NCBI GenBank assembly: GCA_034678415.1
Contig: JAXDBV010000306.1
Location: forward strand, 1-15,816
Direction of reading: 5' to 3'
Source: JAXDBV01 sp034678415
GTDB lineage: Bacteria > Bacteroidota > Bacteroidia > Bacteroidales > VadinHA17
Length of the DNA stretch: 15,816 nt
The notes beneath the pieces were generated by a model. The model ran no database searches and was not told the DNA's origin. It saw nothing but the letters and a program-made list of their open reading frames with translations. The first letter of the stretch is position 1. Every line of letters starts with the position of its first letter. Below, piece after piece: positions 8,844 through 15,466 of the stretch. Both the position numbers and the translations under genes were made by a program.

Positions 8844-9821
8844 ATGATGTCAGTACTTGTATTTGCTGAGAACAGGGATGGAATTTTCAGAAAATCCGCC
8901 GCTGAGACAATCTCCTATGGTCGTAAAATAGCTGAACTTACCGGTGTTTCACTGGCCGTGCTCTCAATAGGCAATACGCAGGATACCGCCCTCGGTGAAA
9001 TAAGCCGCTATGGCGCACACACTATTATCACCGTCCCCGGAGAAAAATATACATCCGTTGACAACCGGGTGTATACCTCCATTCTGGCCCAGGTGACGGA
9101 AAAGATCAATGCCTCTGTCATTATCTTTTCCCATAATAACCTAGGGAAGGCAATCGCTCCGCGTCTCTCCGCACGCCTTAAAGCAGGCCTGGCAGCCGGT
9201 GTGATCAAAACGCCGCTCTCCACCGATCCTTTCGTGGTTGTTAAGCGAATATTTAACGGCAATGCATTTGCCAGGGTCCGGATAAAGACAGCGAGAAAGA
9301 TCATCACCCTTATGCCCAATTCCTTTGGTGTACACGAGGTCTCTGCATCTCCCCTGATCGAAACATTTGATCCGGTGGTGGATGAAACACTCTTCGTCAC
9401 CCGTGTGCAACAGGTTGAAAAACAAACCGGTAAGGTTATCCTGACCGACGCGGATATTGTTGTTTCCGGTGGAAGAGGACTGAAAGGCCCCGAAAACTGG
9501 GGGCCCATCGAGGAACTGGCCTCCCTCCTCGGTGCGGCTACCGCCTGCTCACGACCAGTGTCCGACGAGGGATGGCGGCCCCATGAAGAACATACGGGCC
9601 AAACCGGCAAGGTGATCGCCCCCGAACTGTATATCGCCGTCGGTATATCGGGCGCTATACAGCACCTGGCCGGTGTGTCATCGTCAAAATATATCGTGGC
9701 TATCAATAAGGATCCCGATGCACCTATCTTTGAAGCTGCCGACTATGGCATTGTGGGCGATGCTTTTCAGGTGCTGCCAAAACTTATTGAAAGTGTAAAA
9801 GAACTAAAAGCCGGCACCTGA
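8844..9821 (+). CDS. etfA: Electron transfer flavoprotein, alpha subunit
   Basis: The large, FAD-carrying subunit of ETF (325 residues from ATG 8844). The N-terminal alpha/beta domain begins SVLVFAENRDG. The C-terminal FAD domain carries GGRGLKGPENWGPIEELA (from about residue 209), ACSRPVSDEGW, and the family signature LYIAVGISGAIQHLAG (Gln273, His274) followed by SSSKYIVAINKD. The reading frame stays open upstream to a TTG at 8784, but that would overlap etfB and add about 20 basic residues absent from the family. Two tandem ATGs at 8844 and 8847 fit the EtfA N-terminus; I cannot choose between them. etfB lies 25 bases upstream; a 67-base gap without any obvious signal separates it from the membrane protein gene. 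With EtfB it would shuttle electrons from the acyl-CoA dehydrogenase encoded at 12036 to the membrane complex. Confidence 0.95.
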   Translation: MMSVLVFAENRDGIFRKSAAETISYGRKIAELTGVSLAVLSIGNTQDTALGEISRYGAHTIITVPGEKYTSVDNRVYTSILAQVTEKINASVIIFSHNNLGKAIAPRLSARLKAGLAAGVIKTPLSTDPFVVVKRIFNGNAFARVRIKTARKIITLMPNSFGVHEVSASPLIETFDPVVDETLFVTRVQQVEKQTGKVILTDADIVVSGGRGLKGPENWGPIEELASLLGAATACSRPVSDEGWRPHEEHTGQTGKVIAPELYIAVGISGAIQHLAGVSSSKYIVAINKDPDAPIFEAADYGIVGDAFQVLPKLIESVKELKAGT

Positions 9822-9888
9822 GACAGATGGTCCTCTTTTTACACGGCTATGTAACCAATGTATCAACGGGATTTTATTTATTAATGAA

Positions 9889-11205
9889 ATGTTGAAACAG
9901 GTCATTTTTTCGTCTGCCCTGCTGATTACCATCGTGATATTTTTCTTCACGGTTTCAAGATTCATTGCATATTTCAGGTGCACCAGGCCTGCCTTCCCTG
10001 TCGGCCGGCTGGGGCAACGCTTTCGCATCATGCTGAGGGTGGCTTTCGGCCAGACAAAAATATTCCGCCGCCCGGTCATCGGCCTGTTCCATGCACTCGT
10101 GTTCTGGGGCTTCTGCGTCATCCTTGTCGGAAGCATCGAAATGGTGATCGACGGAGTATCGGGGGCCCATCGCACACTGGTATTCCTCGGACCTGTATAC
10201 AACATCATCACAGCTGCCGCCGATATCTTTGCCGTTCTCGTCACTGTTTCCATCCTCGTGTTCCTGGCCAGGCGACTCTTCTTCAATATCCAGCGCTTCA
10301 GCGGAATCGAAATGAAACATATATCCCATCTGGATGCCGGTGTATCTCTTATCCTCATACTCCTCCTGATGATAAGCCTGGCAGGAATGAATATGTTTTA
10401 TATCGTCTCATCCGAAATGGCAGGGATGGAAACAAAAGGGTGTTTTCCAGTCAGCGACTGGCTGGCCCGCCACCTCCCTTCCGTTCCACTAAACGTCGCC
10501 CATGCTCTCCATGAAGCCTGCTGGTGGAGCCATATCCTCCTGATATTCTTTTTTGCCAATTACCTTCCTTATTCAAAGCACTTCCATGTATTCATGTCGA
10601 TTCCCAATGTCTTTCTCTCACGGCTTGATCCCATGGGTAAGATTCCCAATATGCCCCATATTACAGATGAGATAAGAACAATGCTGGACCCGTCCTCTTC
10701 CGCCATACCACCGCAACAGGAGGCTACCCTCTCCAGGTTCGGGGTAAAGGATGTCGAAGATATTACCTGGAAAAACTACCTGGACGCGCTCTCATGTACC
10801 GAATGTGGGAGATGTACTTCAGTGTGCCCTGCAAATATTACCGGCAAAAAGCTTTCTCCGCGTAAGATCATCATGGATGTAAGGGCCAGGATGAAGGAAA
10901 AAGGACCGGGGCTGGTGGCACGTGGCAAAGAGTATGACGATGGTCGTTCCCTCATACGGGATTTTGTATCGGAAGAAGAGCTATGGGCTTGTACAACCTG
11001 TAACGCCTGTGCTACGGAATGTCCTGTCAATATCAACCACCCGACACTGATCGTTGATATGAGGAGATACCTGGTGATGGAAGAAGCCAGGGGGCCTGCA
11101 GCCCTGAATGCGGTCTTTTCCAACATAGAAAATAACGGGGCCCCATGGCAGTTCTCCCGGGAAGACAGGATGTTATGGGCCGCGGATCTCTATATCAATG
11201 GTTGA
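9889..11205 (+). CDS. Membrane cytochrome-b/4Fe-4S dicluster protein (N-terminal half of an EMR-like ETF:quinone oxidoreductase)
   Basis: A 438-residue membrane Fe-S protein. Five hydrophobic segments lie at about 5-28, 64-90, 101-130, 148-173 and 205-229, resembling the NarI/HdrE cytochrome-b fold. Candidate heme ligands are His68 and the cluster His205, His208, His215, His231 and His233, in a stretch reading HALHEACWWSH...SKHFHVF. The C-terminal cytoplasmic part has two classical [4Fe-4S] motifs: CTECGRCTSVCP (Cys303, 306, 309, 313) and CTTCNACATECP (Cys368, 371, 374, 378). It lies between etfA and a CCG-domain protein. In syntrophic fatty-acid oxidisers a single polypeptide combines these parts and works as ETF:(methyl)menaquinone oxidoreductase (EMR, DUF224 type). 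I infer the same role here, passing electrons from reduced ETF to menaquinone. The ATG at 9889 follows an A/T-rich stretch without a Shine-Dalgarno sequence. A general heterodisulfide-reductase-like role is the alternative. Confidence 0.88.
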   Translation: MLKQVIFSSALLITIVIFFFTVSRFIAYFRCTRPAFPVGRLGQRFRIMLRVAFGQTKIFRRPVIGLFHALVFWGFCVILVGSIEMVIDGVSGAHRTLVFLGPVYNIITAAADIFAVLVTVSILVFLARRLFFNIQRFSGIEMKHISHLDAGVSLILILLLMISLAGMNMFYIVSSEMAGMETKGCFPVSDWLARHLPSVPLNVAHALHEACWWSHILLIFFFANYLPYSKHFHVFMSIPNVFLSRLDPMGKIPNMPHITDEIRTMLDPSSSAIPPQQEATLSRFGVKDVEDITWKNYLDALSCTECGRCTSVCPANITGKKLSPRKIIMDVRARMKEKGPGLVARGKEYDDGRSLIRDFVSEEELWACTTCNACATECPVNINHPTLIVDMRRYLVMEEARGPAALNAVFSNIENNGAPWQFSREDRMLWAADLYING

Positions 11206-11219
11206 AATAAGATAACCTC

Positions 11220-12020
11220 ATGAACGGGAACACAATAAGAATAGAGGTGCCGGTTATGGCCGATAGAATGGCTGGGGGTTTACAGCCCGAATACCTCTTC
11301 TGGGTAGGTAGCGCCGGAGCCTATGACGACCGCTACAAAAATGTGACACGTACCTTCGTGAAAATCCTTGCCTTCCTTCATGTGGATTATGCCGTGCTCG
11401 GGACGGAGGAAACATCCAGCGGTGATGTGGCAAGGAGGGCCGGTAATGAAATGTTGTTCCAGATGCAGGCCCTCAGAAATATCGGGCTGTTCAGTAAGTA
11501 TGGCGTGAAAAAAATTCTTACCTGCGACCCTCACGCATATAACTGCTTCAAAAATGAATATCCCGACTTCGGAGGATGCTACGAGGTGACCCACCATTCA
11601 CAGTTTCTCCGGCATCAGATTATCTCAGGCAAACTGAAATTGAAGAGCGACCGGTTCCGCGATGAAACGGTTACCTACCATGATCCATGTTATCTGGGAC
11701 GAGCCAACGGCGAATACCATGCACCGCGCGAAGTGCTGCAGGCGCTTCCGTGTCGCCTCACCGAGATGAGACGCAACAGGAGCTTTGCCCTCTGCTGCGG
11801 CGCCGGTGGCGGACAAATGTTCAAAGAAGCGGAGAAGGGCGAAAAGGAAATCTTTATCGAGCGAACAGAGGAAGCTATGGACACCGGCGCCCGTATCATT
11901 GCCACCGCATGCCCCTACTGCATGGTCATGATGACCGACGGTATAAAATATAAAAACCGGGAAGAAACCATTAAAAACTATGACTTGGCCGAATTGGTGG
12001 CCATGGCATTGAACCTGTAA
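11220..12020 (+). CDS. CCG-domain (HdrB/HdrD-like, DUF224-type) Fe-S protein with a degenerate N-terminal cluster site
   Basis: A soluble 266-residue protein with two cysteine-rich CCG-type domains, probably the second half of the EMR-like complex. The C-terminal site is complete: Cys157 (HDPCYLGR), Cys192-Cys193 (CCGAGGG), Cys231 and Cys234 (CPYC). The N-terminal domain keeps the family sequence around its site but not the ligands. The usual WVGCAG is WVGSAG (Ser31), ESCTGD is TSSGD (Ser66), and CPHC is DPHA (Asp103, Ala106); the expected forms are from memory of homologues. Other cysteines nearby (102, 109, 120) are shifted from the ligand positions. It starts 14 bases after the membrane protein gene in another frame and ends 15 bases before the acyl-CoA dehydrogenase gene. 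Separate stop and start signals and an intact N-terminus argue that the split is real and not a sequencing frameshift. Likely job: electron transfer between ETF and the membrane partner. Confidence 0.88.
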   Translation: MNGNTIRIEVPVMADRMAGGLQPEYLFWVGSAGAYDDRYKNVTRTFVKILAFLHVDYAVLGTEETSSGDVARRAGNEMLFQMQALRNIGLFSKYGVKKILTCDPHAYNCFKNEYPDFGGCYEVTHHSQFLRHQIISGKLKLKSDRFRDETVTYHDPCYLGRANGEYHAPREVLQALPCRLTEMRRNRSFALCCGAGGGQMFKEAEKGEKEIFIERTEEAMDTGARIIATACPYCMVMMTDGIKYKNREETIKNYDLAELVAMALNL

Positions 12021-12035
12021 CGTAATACTGTAATC

Positions 12036-13820
12036 ATGGAACAGAAAAAAGCACTGAAAAGCGGTGAATTCCTTGTCAGGCAAATACACCCCGACGATGT
12101 CTTCATCCCCGAGGAATTTTCGGAGGAACAGCGTATGATTGCACAAACATGCCAGGATTTCCTTGACACCGAAGTATTCCCTGTTATCGACCGTGTCGAA
12201 CAGCAGGAGCCGGGGCTTATGCCTGCCCTCCTGAAAAAAGCAGGACAACTGGGGCTGCTTGGTATTGCCATCCCTGAAGAATATGAGGGGTTCGGACAGA
12301 GTTTTATTACCACCATGCTTGCCTCGGAAGTGCTGGGAGCCGGCTATTCCTTCGCAGTAGCTTACTCCGCCCATACAGGCATCGGCACCTGCCCCCTGTT
12401 GTATTACGGCAGCGAGGAACTGAAAAGGAAATATATTCCCAAACTGGGTACCGGTGAGTATACTTCTGCATACTGCCTTACCGAACCCGGCGCAGGATCG
12501 GATGCGAATGCAGGAAAAACAATGGCTACTCTCTCTCCCGATGGAAAATATTATATATTGAACGGTCAGAAAATGTGGATCACAAACGGGGGATTCGCCG
12601 ATATCTTCACTGTCTTTGCCAAGATTGATAATGACCGCTGCCTTAGCGCCTTTCTCGTCGAGTCAAAATGGGAAGGGGTAGTGCGTAATCCTGAGGAGAA
12701 AAAAATGGGGATCAAGGGATCATCCACCGTTCAGCTCTTCTTCAATGATGTGAAGGTGCCGGCGGAAAACCTCATCGGCGGAAGGGGAGAAGGATACCGT
12801 ATTGCCCTCAATATCCTGCATATGGGTCGTATCAAGCTGGGAGCTAATGTGTTGGGCTCATCCAGGAAAGCCATCAGCGAATCGGTAGCCTACGCAAATG
12901 AACGGAAACAATTCGGTTCAAAAATCGCTTCCTTTGGGGCCATAAAATTCAAGCTGGCCGAACAGGTGATACGGCATTTCGCAACCGAATCATCAGTTTA
13001 CCGGGTAAGTAAGAATATCGATGATGCCATATCTGAAAGAATAGCAGTCGGGCAACCCAAGGAAAAAGCCACGATCGAAGGTATTGCGCAGTACTCCATC
13101 GAGGCAGCATTTCTGAAGGTGTTTGGTTCGGAAGCCCTGGATTATGTCGTCGATGAAGCCGTACAGATCTTCGGAGGCATGGGCTATTCCGCTGAAACCC
13201 CCGTAGAAAGGGCCTACCGCGACTCAAGAATCAACCGCATCTTCGAAGGAACGAACGAAATCAACCGGATGCTCGTCGTTGACCTTACCATCAAAAAAGC
13301 AAAAAAGGGAGAATTCGACCTGTTCGGGCCGGCAGAAGAAGTGCTGGCGACTGTCAGAAAACTCAGCAAAAACCGGCACGTAGCAGAGAACTATTATGAA
13401 TCCTGCAGTTTCTGCGTGGAGAATTTCAAAAAGACGGTGCTCATGCTTGTTGCCGCCGTATCGAAATATTTCGACAGGAACCTCCCCAGCGAACAGGAAA
13501 TACTGAATAATATCTCCGACATGATTATGCAGGTGTATGCCGCCGAGTCGGTGCTGCTAAGGGTGCAGAAACTAGAACAGATCAGGGGTGCGGAAGCTGT
13601 AAAGGTATACAGGGATATCCTTGACGTATTCCTGTACGAGTCGGCCTGCCTCATCGGCAGAGCCGGCAGGGATGCGATCCATTCCTTTGCCATAGGAGAA
13701 GACTACGACGCACTGCTGAATGCCCTGTCGGTATTGACGGAACCTCAGCCTGTCAACATCAAGGAGGCACGACGCCGTATCGCCGACAAACTGACCAACG
13801 ATAACAGGTACAATTTCTGA
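12036..13820 (+). CDS. Acyl-CoA dehydrogenase, VLCAD-like long form
   Basis: An FAD enzyme that introduces the alpha,beta double bond into acyl-CoA and reduces ETF. The core (about residues 25-425) has CLTEPGAGSDANAGK (signature 1), the substrate/FAD region with MWITNGGFADIF, and QIFGGMGYSAETPVERAYRD followed by FEGTNEINR, where Glu404 is at the position of the catalytic base. At 594 residues it exceeds the usual ~380-residue soluble enzymes by an extra helical C-terminal domain of about 170 residues, as in the VLCAD/ACAD9 type, where this region is linked to membrane association. Chain-length preference cannot be read from the sequence. It is the last gene of the etf operon, 15 bases after the CCG protein gene, and so supplies electrons to the EtfAB and membrane proteins encoded just upstream. 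The ATG at 12036 has no Shine-Dalgarno sequence. No clear terminator follows. Confidence 0.94.
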   Translation: MEQKKALKSGEFLVRQIHPDDVFIPEEFSEEQRMIAQTCQDFLDTEVFPVIDRVEQQEPGLMPALLKKAGQLGLLGIAIPEEYEGFGQSFITTMLASEVLGAGYSFAVAYSAHTGIGTCPLLYYGSEELKRKYIPKLGTGEYTSAYCLTEPGAGSDANAGKTMATLSPDGKYYILNGQKMWITNGGFADIFTVFAKIDNDRCLSAFLVESKWEGVVRNPEEKKMGIKGSSTVQLFFNDVKVPAENLIGGRGEGYRIALNILHMGRIKLGANVLGSSRKAISESVAYANERKQFGSKIASFGAIKFKLAEQVIRHFATESSVYRVSKNIDDAISERIAVGQPKEKATIEGIAQYSIEAAFLKVFGSEALDYVVDEAVQIFGGMGYSAETPVERAYRDSRINRIFEGTNEINRMLVVDLTIKKAKKGEFDLFGPAEEVLATVRKLSKNRHVAENYYESCSFCVENFKKTVLMLVAAVSKYFDRNLPSEQEILNNISDMIMQVYAAESVLLRVQKLEQIRGAEAVKVYRDILDVFLYESACLIGRAGRDAIHSFAIGEDYDALLNALSVLTEPQPVNIKEARRRIADKLTNDNRYNF

Positions 13821-13891
13821 ACCGGGATAAAGTGGCATTCTCGCACCAGATCATTATCCCTGCGAAGATACCGCATCAGTACTGCCTTAAA

Positions 13892-13928
13892 TCTGTAATA
13901 CCTGTATTCTTTCCCTGCTGATTACAGA
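13892..13928. terminator. Weak hairpin between convergent acyl-CoA dehydrogenase and trmD genes
   Basis: The 138 bases between the two convergent genes hold two inverted repeats: TCTGTAAT/ATTACAGA (13892-13899 and 13921-13928, 21-base loop) and GGGATAA/TTATCCC (13824-13830 and 13854-13860, 23-base loop). Neither is followed by a proper T tract. The first runs into ATTT on the minus strand and might help end trmD transcription. Both loops are long, so a terminator role is only possible. Confidence 0.22.
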
Positions 13929-13958
13929 AGGATTGTTTGTTACCGGCAATGGTCAAAC

Positions 13959-14639
13959 CTACTCCCTCTCCAGAAGATCGGGACGTAACCTCCTGGTGCG
14001 TTCCAGCGATTGTTCAAGGCGCCAGTTGTCAATCTCCTTCTGGTTGCCAGACAACAGGATATCCGGCACAGTAATGCCCCGGAAGCTGGCCGGCCGGGTG
14101 TAAACCGGTGGAGCCAGCAGGTTGTCCTGGTATGAATCGGTCAACGCCGATGTCTCATCCGAAATCACACCGGGTATCAGCCTAACTACCGCGTCAATGA
14201 CCACTGCTGCAGCCATCTCCCCCCCCGATAAGACATAGTCGCCGATCGACAGCTCCATGGTGATGAAATGATCCCTTACCCGCTGGTCAACACCCTTGTA
14301 ATGGCCGCATAGGATCATCAGGCTGGCCACCATCGATAACCGGTTCGCCATAGACTGATCAAATCTTCTGCCGTCAGGAGCTGTATAAATAATCTCATCA
14401 TACGTTCTTTCAGACTTCAGCTTCTCAATACACCGAACAATGGGTTCAATAAGAAGAACCATACCTGCACCGCCACCAAAAGCATAATCGTCAACAGCAT
14501 GATAACTGCCTGTGGCATAATCCCTTAAATTATGAATGTGGATCTCTGCATGCCCTTTCTCCTGTGCCCTTTGTATGATTGACTGGTTCAGGGGACCTTC
14601 AAAAATTCCCGGAACCACCGTAAGGATATCTATCCGCAT
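13959..14639 (-). CDS. trmD: tRNA (guanine(37)-N1)-methyltransferase
   Basis: SAM-dependent enzyme that methylates G37 next to the anticodon and so prevents +1 frameshifting. It has 226 residues, close to the family norm. It begins MRIDILTVVPGIF. VDDYAFGGGAGM is at about 49-60, the SAM-binding trefoil-knot segment ILCGHYKGVDQRVRDH at 109-124, and SIGDYVLSGGE at 131-141. Asp168 in TDSYQDNLL is at the expected catalytic position, followed by PPVYTRP. The open frame reaches a TTG at 14657, but that codon overlaps the -7 promoter element. The start must therefore be ATG 14645 or, better matching the family, ATG 14639. The gene stands alone on the minus strand, convergent with the etf operon and divergent from hsp20; it is not in the rpsP-rimM-trmD-rplS arrangement of many other bacteria. 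Confidence 0.97.
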   Translation of the reverse strand: MRIDILTVVPGIFEGPLNQSIIQRAQEKGHAEIHIHNLRDYATGSYHAVDDYAFGGGAGMVLLIEPIVRCIEKLKSERTYDEIIYTAPDGRRFDQSMANRLSMVASLMILCGHYKGVDQRVRDHFITMELSIGDYVLSGGEMAAAVVIDAVVRLIPGVISDETSALTDSYQDNLLAPPVYTRPASFRGITVPDILLSGNQKEIDNWRLEQSLERTRRLRPDLLERE

Positions 14640-14654
14640 ATTCATGATTTTATG

Positions 14655-14686
14655 CAAAAATAGAACTAATGTTCATGCCCGGCAAA
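14655..14686 (-). promoter_or_regulatory. Bacteroidota-type promoter of trmD
   Basis: On the minus strand, TTTG (14683-14686) is followed after exactly 20 bases by TATTTTTG (14655-14662), matching the -33 TTTG / -7 TAnnTTTG consensus in every fixed position. Transcription would begin near 14649, leaving a leader of only about 4-10 bases before trmD. This placement excludes the TTG at 14657 as the start codon. Confidence 0.78.
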
Positions 14687-14737
14687 TCAATCATATTAAC
14701 TGGACGTGTCAATCTGGCATGCATGACCAATAGAAAC

Positions 14738-14773
14738 TGCCATAATGGCATTAAATATAACGTATTGTGATAC
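14738..14773. promoter_or_regulatory. Two short palindromes between trmD and hsp20
   Basis: The 213-base divergent region contains TGCCATAATGGCA (14738-14750), a perfect 6+1+6 palindrome, and GTATTGTGATAC (14762-14773), a 4+4+4 palindrome. They lie 80-115 bases upstream of the hsp20 start and could be operator sites. I find no CIRCE element (TTAGCACTC-N9-GAGTGCTAA) and no clear TTTG/TAnnTTTG pair for hsp20. The nearest is TAAATTTA at 14839-14846, only a few bases from the ATG. Confidence 0.25.
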
Positions 14774-14852
14774 AAAACTTGAAATATCGGGATTGGAACA
14801 GGATTTGACCCGGAAAAGAAAACAAATTGTTTAATTTATAAATTTAAATATT

Positions 14853-15296
14853 ATGACCATAGTAAGATTTCACAACCATGTACCGGTATCGTTTTATCCG
14901 GGAAACACCCTGAAATATTGCGGCCGGTTCCACCATCTTCCCGGTTTCGAGGATGATTATTTACCCGTTGATAACCCTTCAGCGAACATCAGTGAGTCGG
15001 ATACTCAATGGACCATACACCTTGCTGCTCCCGGCTATGATAAGTCGGAACTGAAAGTGGAGACAGAAAAAAACATACTGAAGATTTCCGCTGAGAGGAA
15101 AAATGATGAGACGATCGACCAGGAGTATTCGCGCAGGGAATTCCGTTACGGGGATTTCTGCAAGAACTTTCGCATTCCTGAAACGGTGAACACGGATGGC
15201 GTACGCGCTGAATATGAAAATGGGATACTGACCGTTCATCTGCCGAAGAAAGACGAGAATATCACCAAACCACCGCGACGGATTGATATAGTCTGA
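14853..15296 (+). CDS. Hsp20/alpha-crystallin family small heat-shock protein
   Basis: ATP-independent holdase chaperone of 147 residues, normal length. A short N-terminal arm (about 1-40, aromatic and His-rich, containing FHNHVPVSFYPG) precedes the alpha-crystallin domain (about 42-132). That domain includes APGYDKSELKVETEKN, the REFRYGDFCKNFRIPETV strand region and the family motif AEYENGILTVHLPK (Ala119 to Lys132). The C-terminal tail has the IxI-type oligomerisation motif Ile144-Asp145-Ile146. The ATG at 14853 follows an A/T-rich leader without a Shine-Dalgarno sequence. The gene is monocistronic: divergent from trmD and closed by a hairpin terminator 22 bases after the stop. Heat-shock control is expected from the family, but I see no recognised heat-shock operator upstream. 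Confidence 0.94.
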   Translation: MTIVRFHNHVPVSFYPGNTLKYCGRFHHLPGFEDDYLPVDNPSANISESDTQWTIHLAAPGYDKSELKVETEKNILKISAERKNDETIDQEYSRREFRYGDFCKNFRIPETVNTDGVRAEYENGILTVHLPKKDENITKPPRRIDIV

Positions 15297-15318
15297 GCGT
15301 GTTGGTGACTGAATTCAT

Positions 15319-15360
15319 GAAGCCATCATGGATCATCCATGGATGGCTTCTTTCATTTCT
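15319..15360 (+). terminator. Intrinsic terminator of hsp20
   Basis: A 13-bp stem with one bulged G (GAAGCCATCATGG at 15319-15331 pairing with 15337-15350), a 5-base loop ATCAT, then the T-rich tail TTTCATTTCT. It starts 22 bases after the hsp20 stop. The tail is interrupted by C and A, so termination may be less efficient than at 7785-7816. Confidence 0.75.
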
Positions 15361-15370
15361 GCAAAAAAAC

Positions 15371-15402
15371 TTTGAGGATTATCGGTGAAATGTATATTTT
15401 CG
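15371..15402 (+). promoter_or_regulatory. Likely promoter of the gene starting at 15467
   Basis: TTTG (15371-15374) and TATTTTCG (15395-15402) are separated by 20 bases, the same spacing as at trmD; the -7 element matches TAnnTTTG in all but one fixed position. An overlapping TATATTTT (15393-15400) at 18-base spacing is an alternative. Transcription would start near 15409, giving a leader of about 58 bases that contains a small CGCC-GTT-GGCG hairpin (15424-15434). Confidence 0.55.
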
Positions 15403-15466
15403 TAGTTCTGACATCAACCGATACGCCGTTGGCGCGTGTCGACATGGGAACTAATGTGGGATTTAC

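Noticed and set aside
9008..9706. 232-codon open frame on the minus strand inside etfA
   Set aside because: Fully antisense to conserved EtfA sequence including its FAD signature; no recognisable motif.
9978..10514. 178-codon plus-strand frame inside the membrane Fe-S protein gene
   Set aside because: It is the +2 shadow of the 438-residue protein, rich in Arg, His, Pro and Cys, without any domain.
11190..11225. Frameshift splitting one fused EMR-like gene into two
   Set aside because: The first gene ends cleanly, the second has its own ATG and a full family-like N-terminus after 14 bases, and I recall separate genes in other Bacteroidota. A real two-gene arrangement is more likely.
11625..12374. 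249-codon open frame on the minus strand across the CCG protein and acyl-CoA dehydrogenase genes
   Set aside because: It spans the junction of two well-supported sense genes and has a His/Phe/Cys-rich composition typical of antisense reading.
14690..14852. CIRCE/HrcA operator upstream of hsp20
   Set aside because: No TTAGCACTC or GAGTGCTAA half-site is present.
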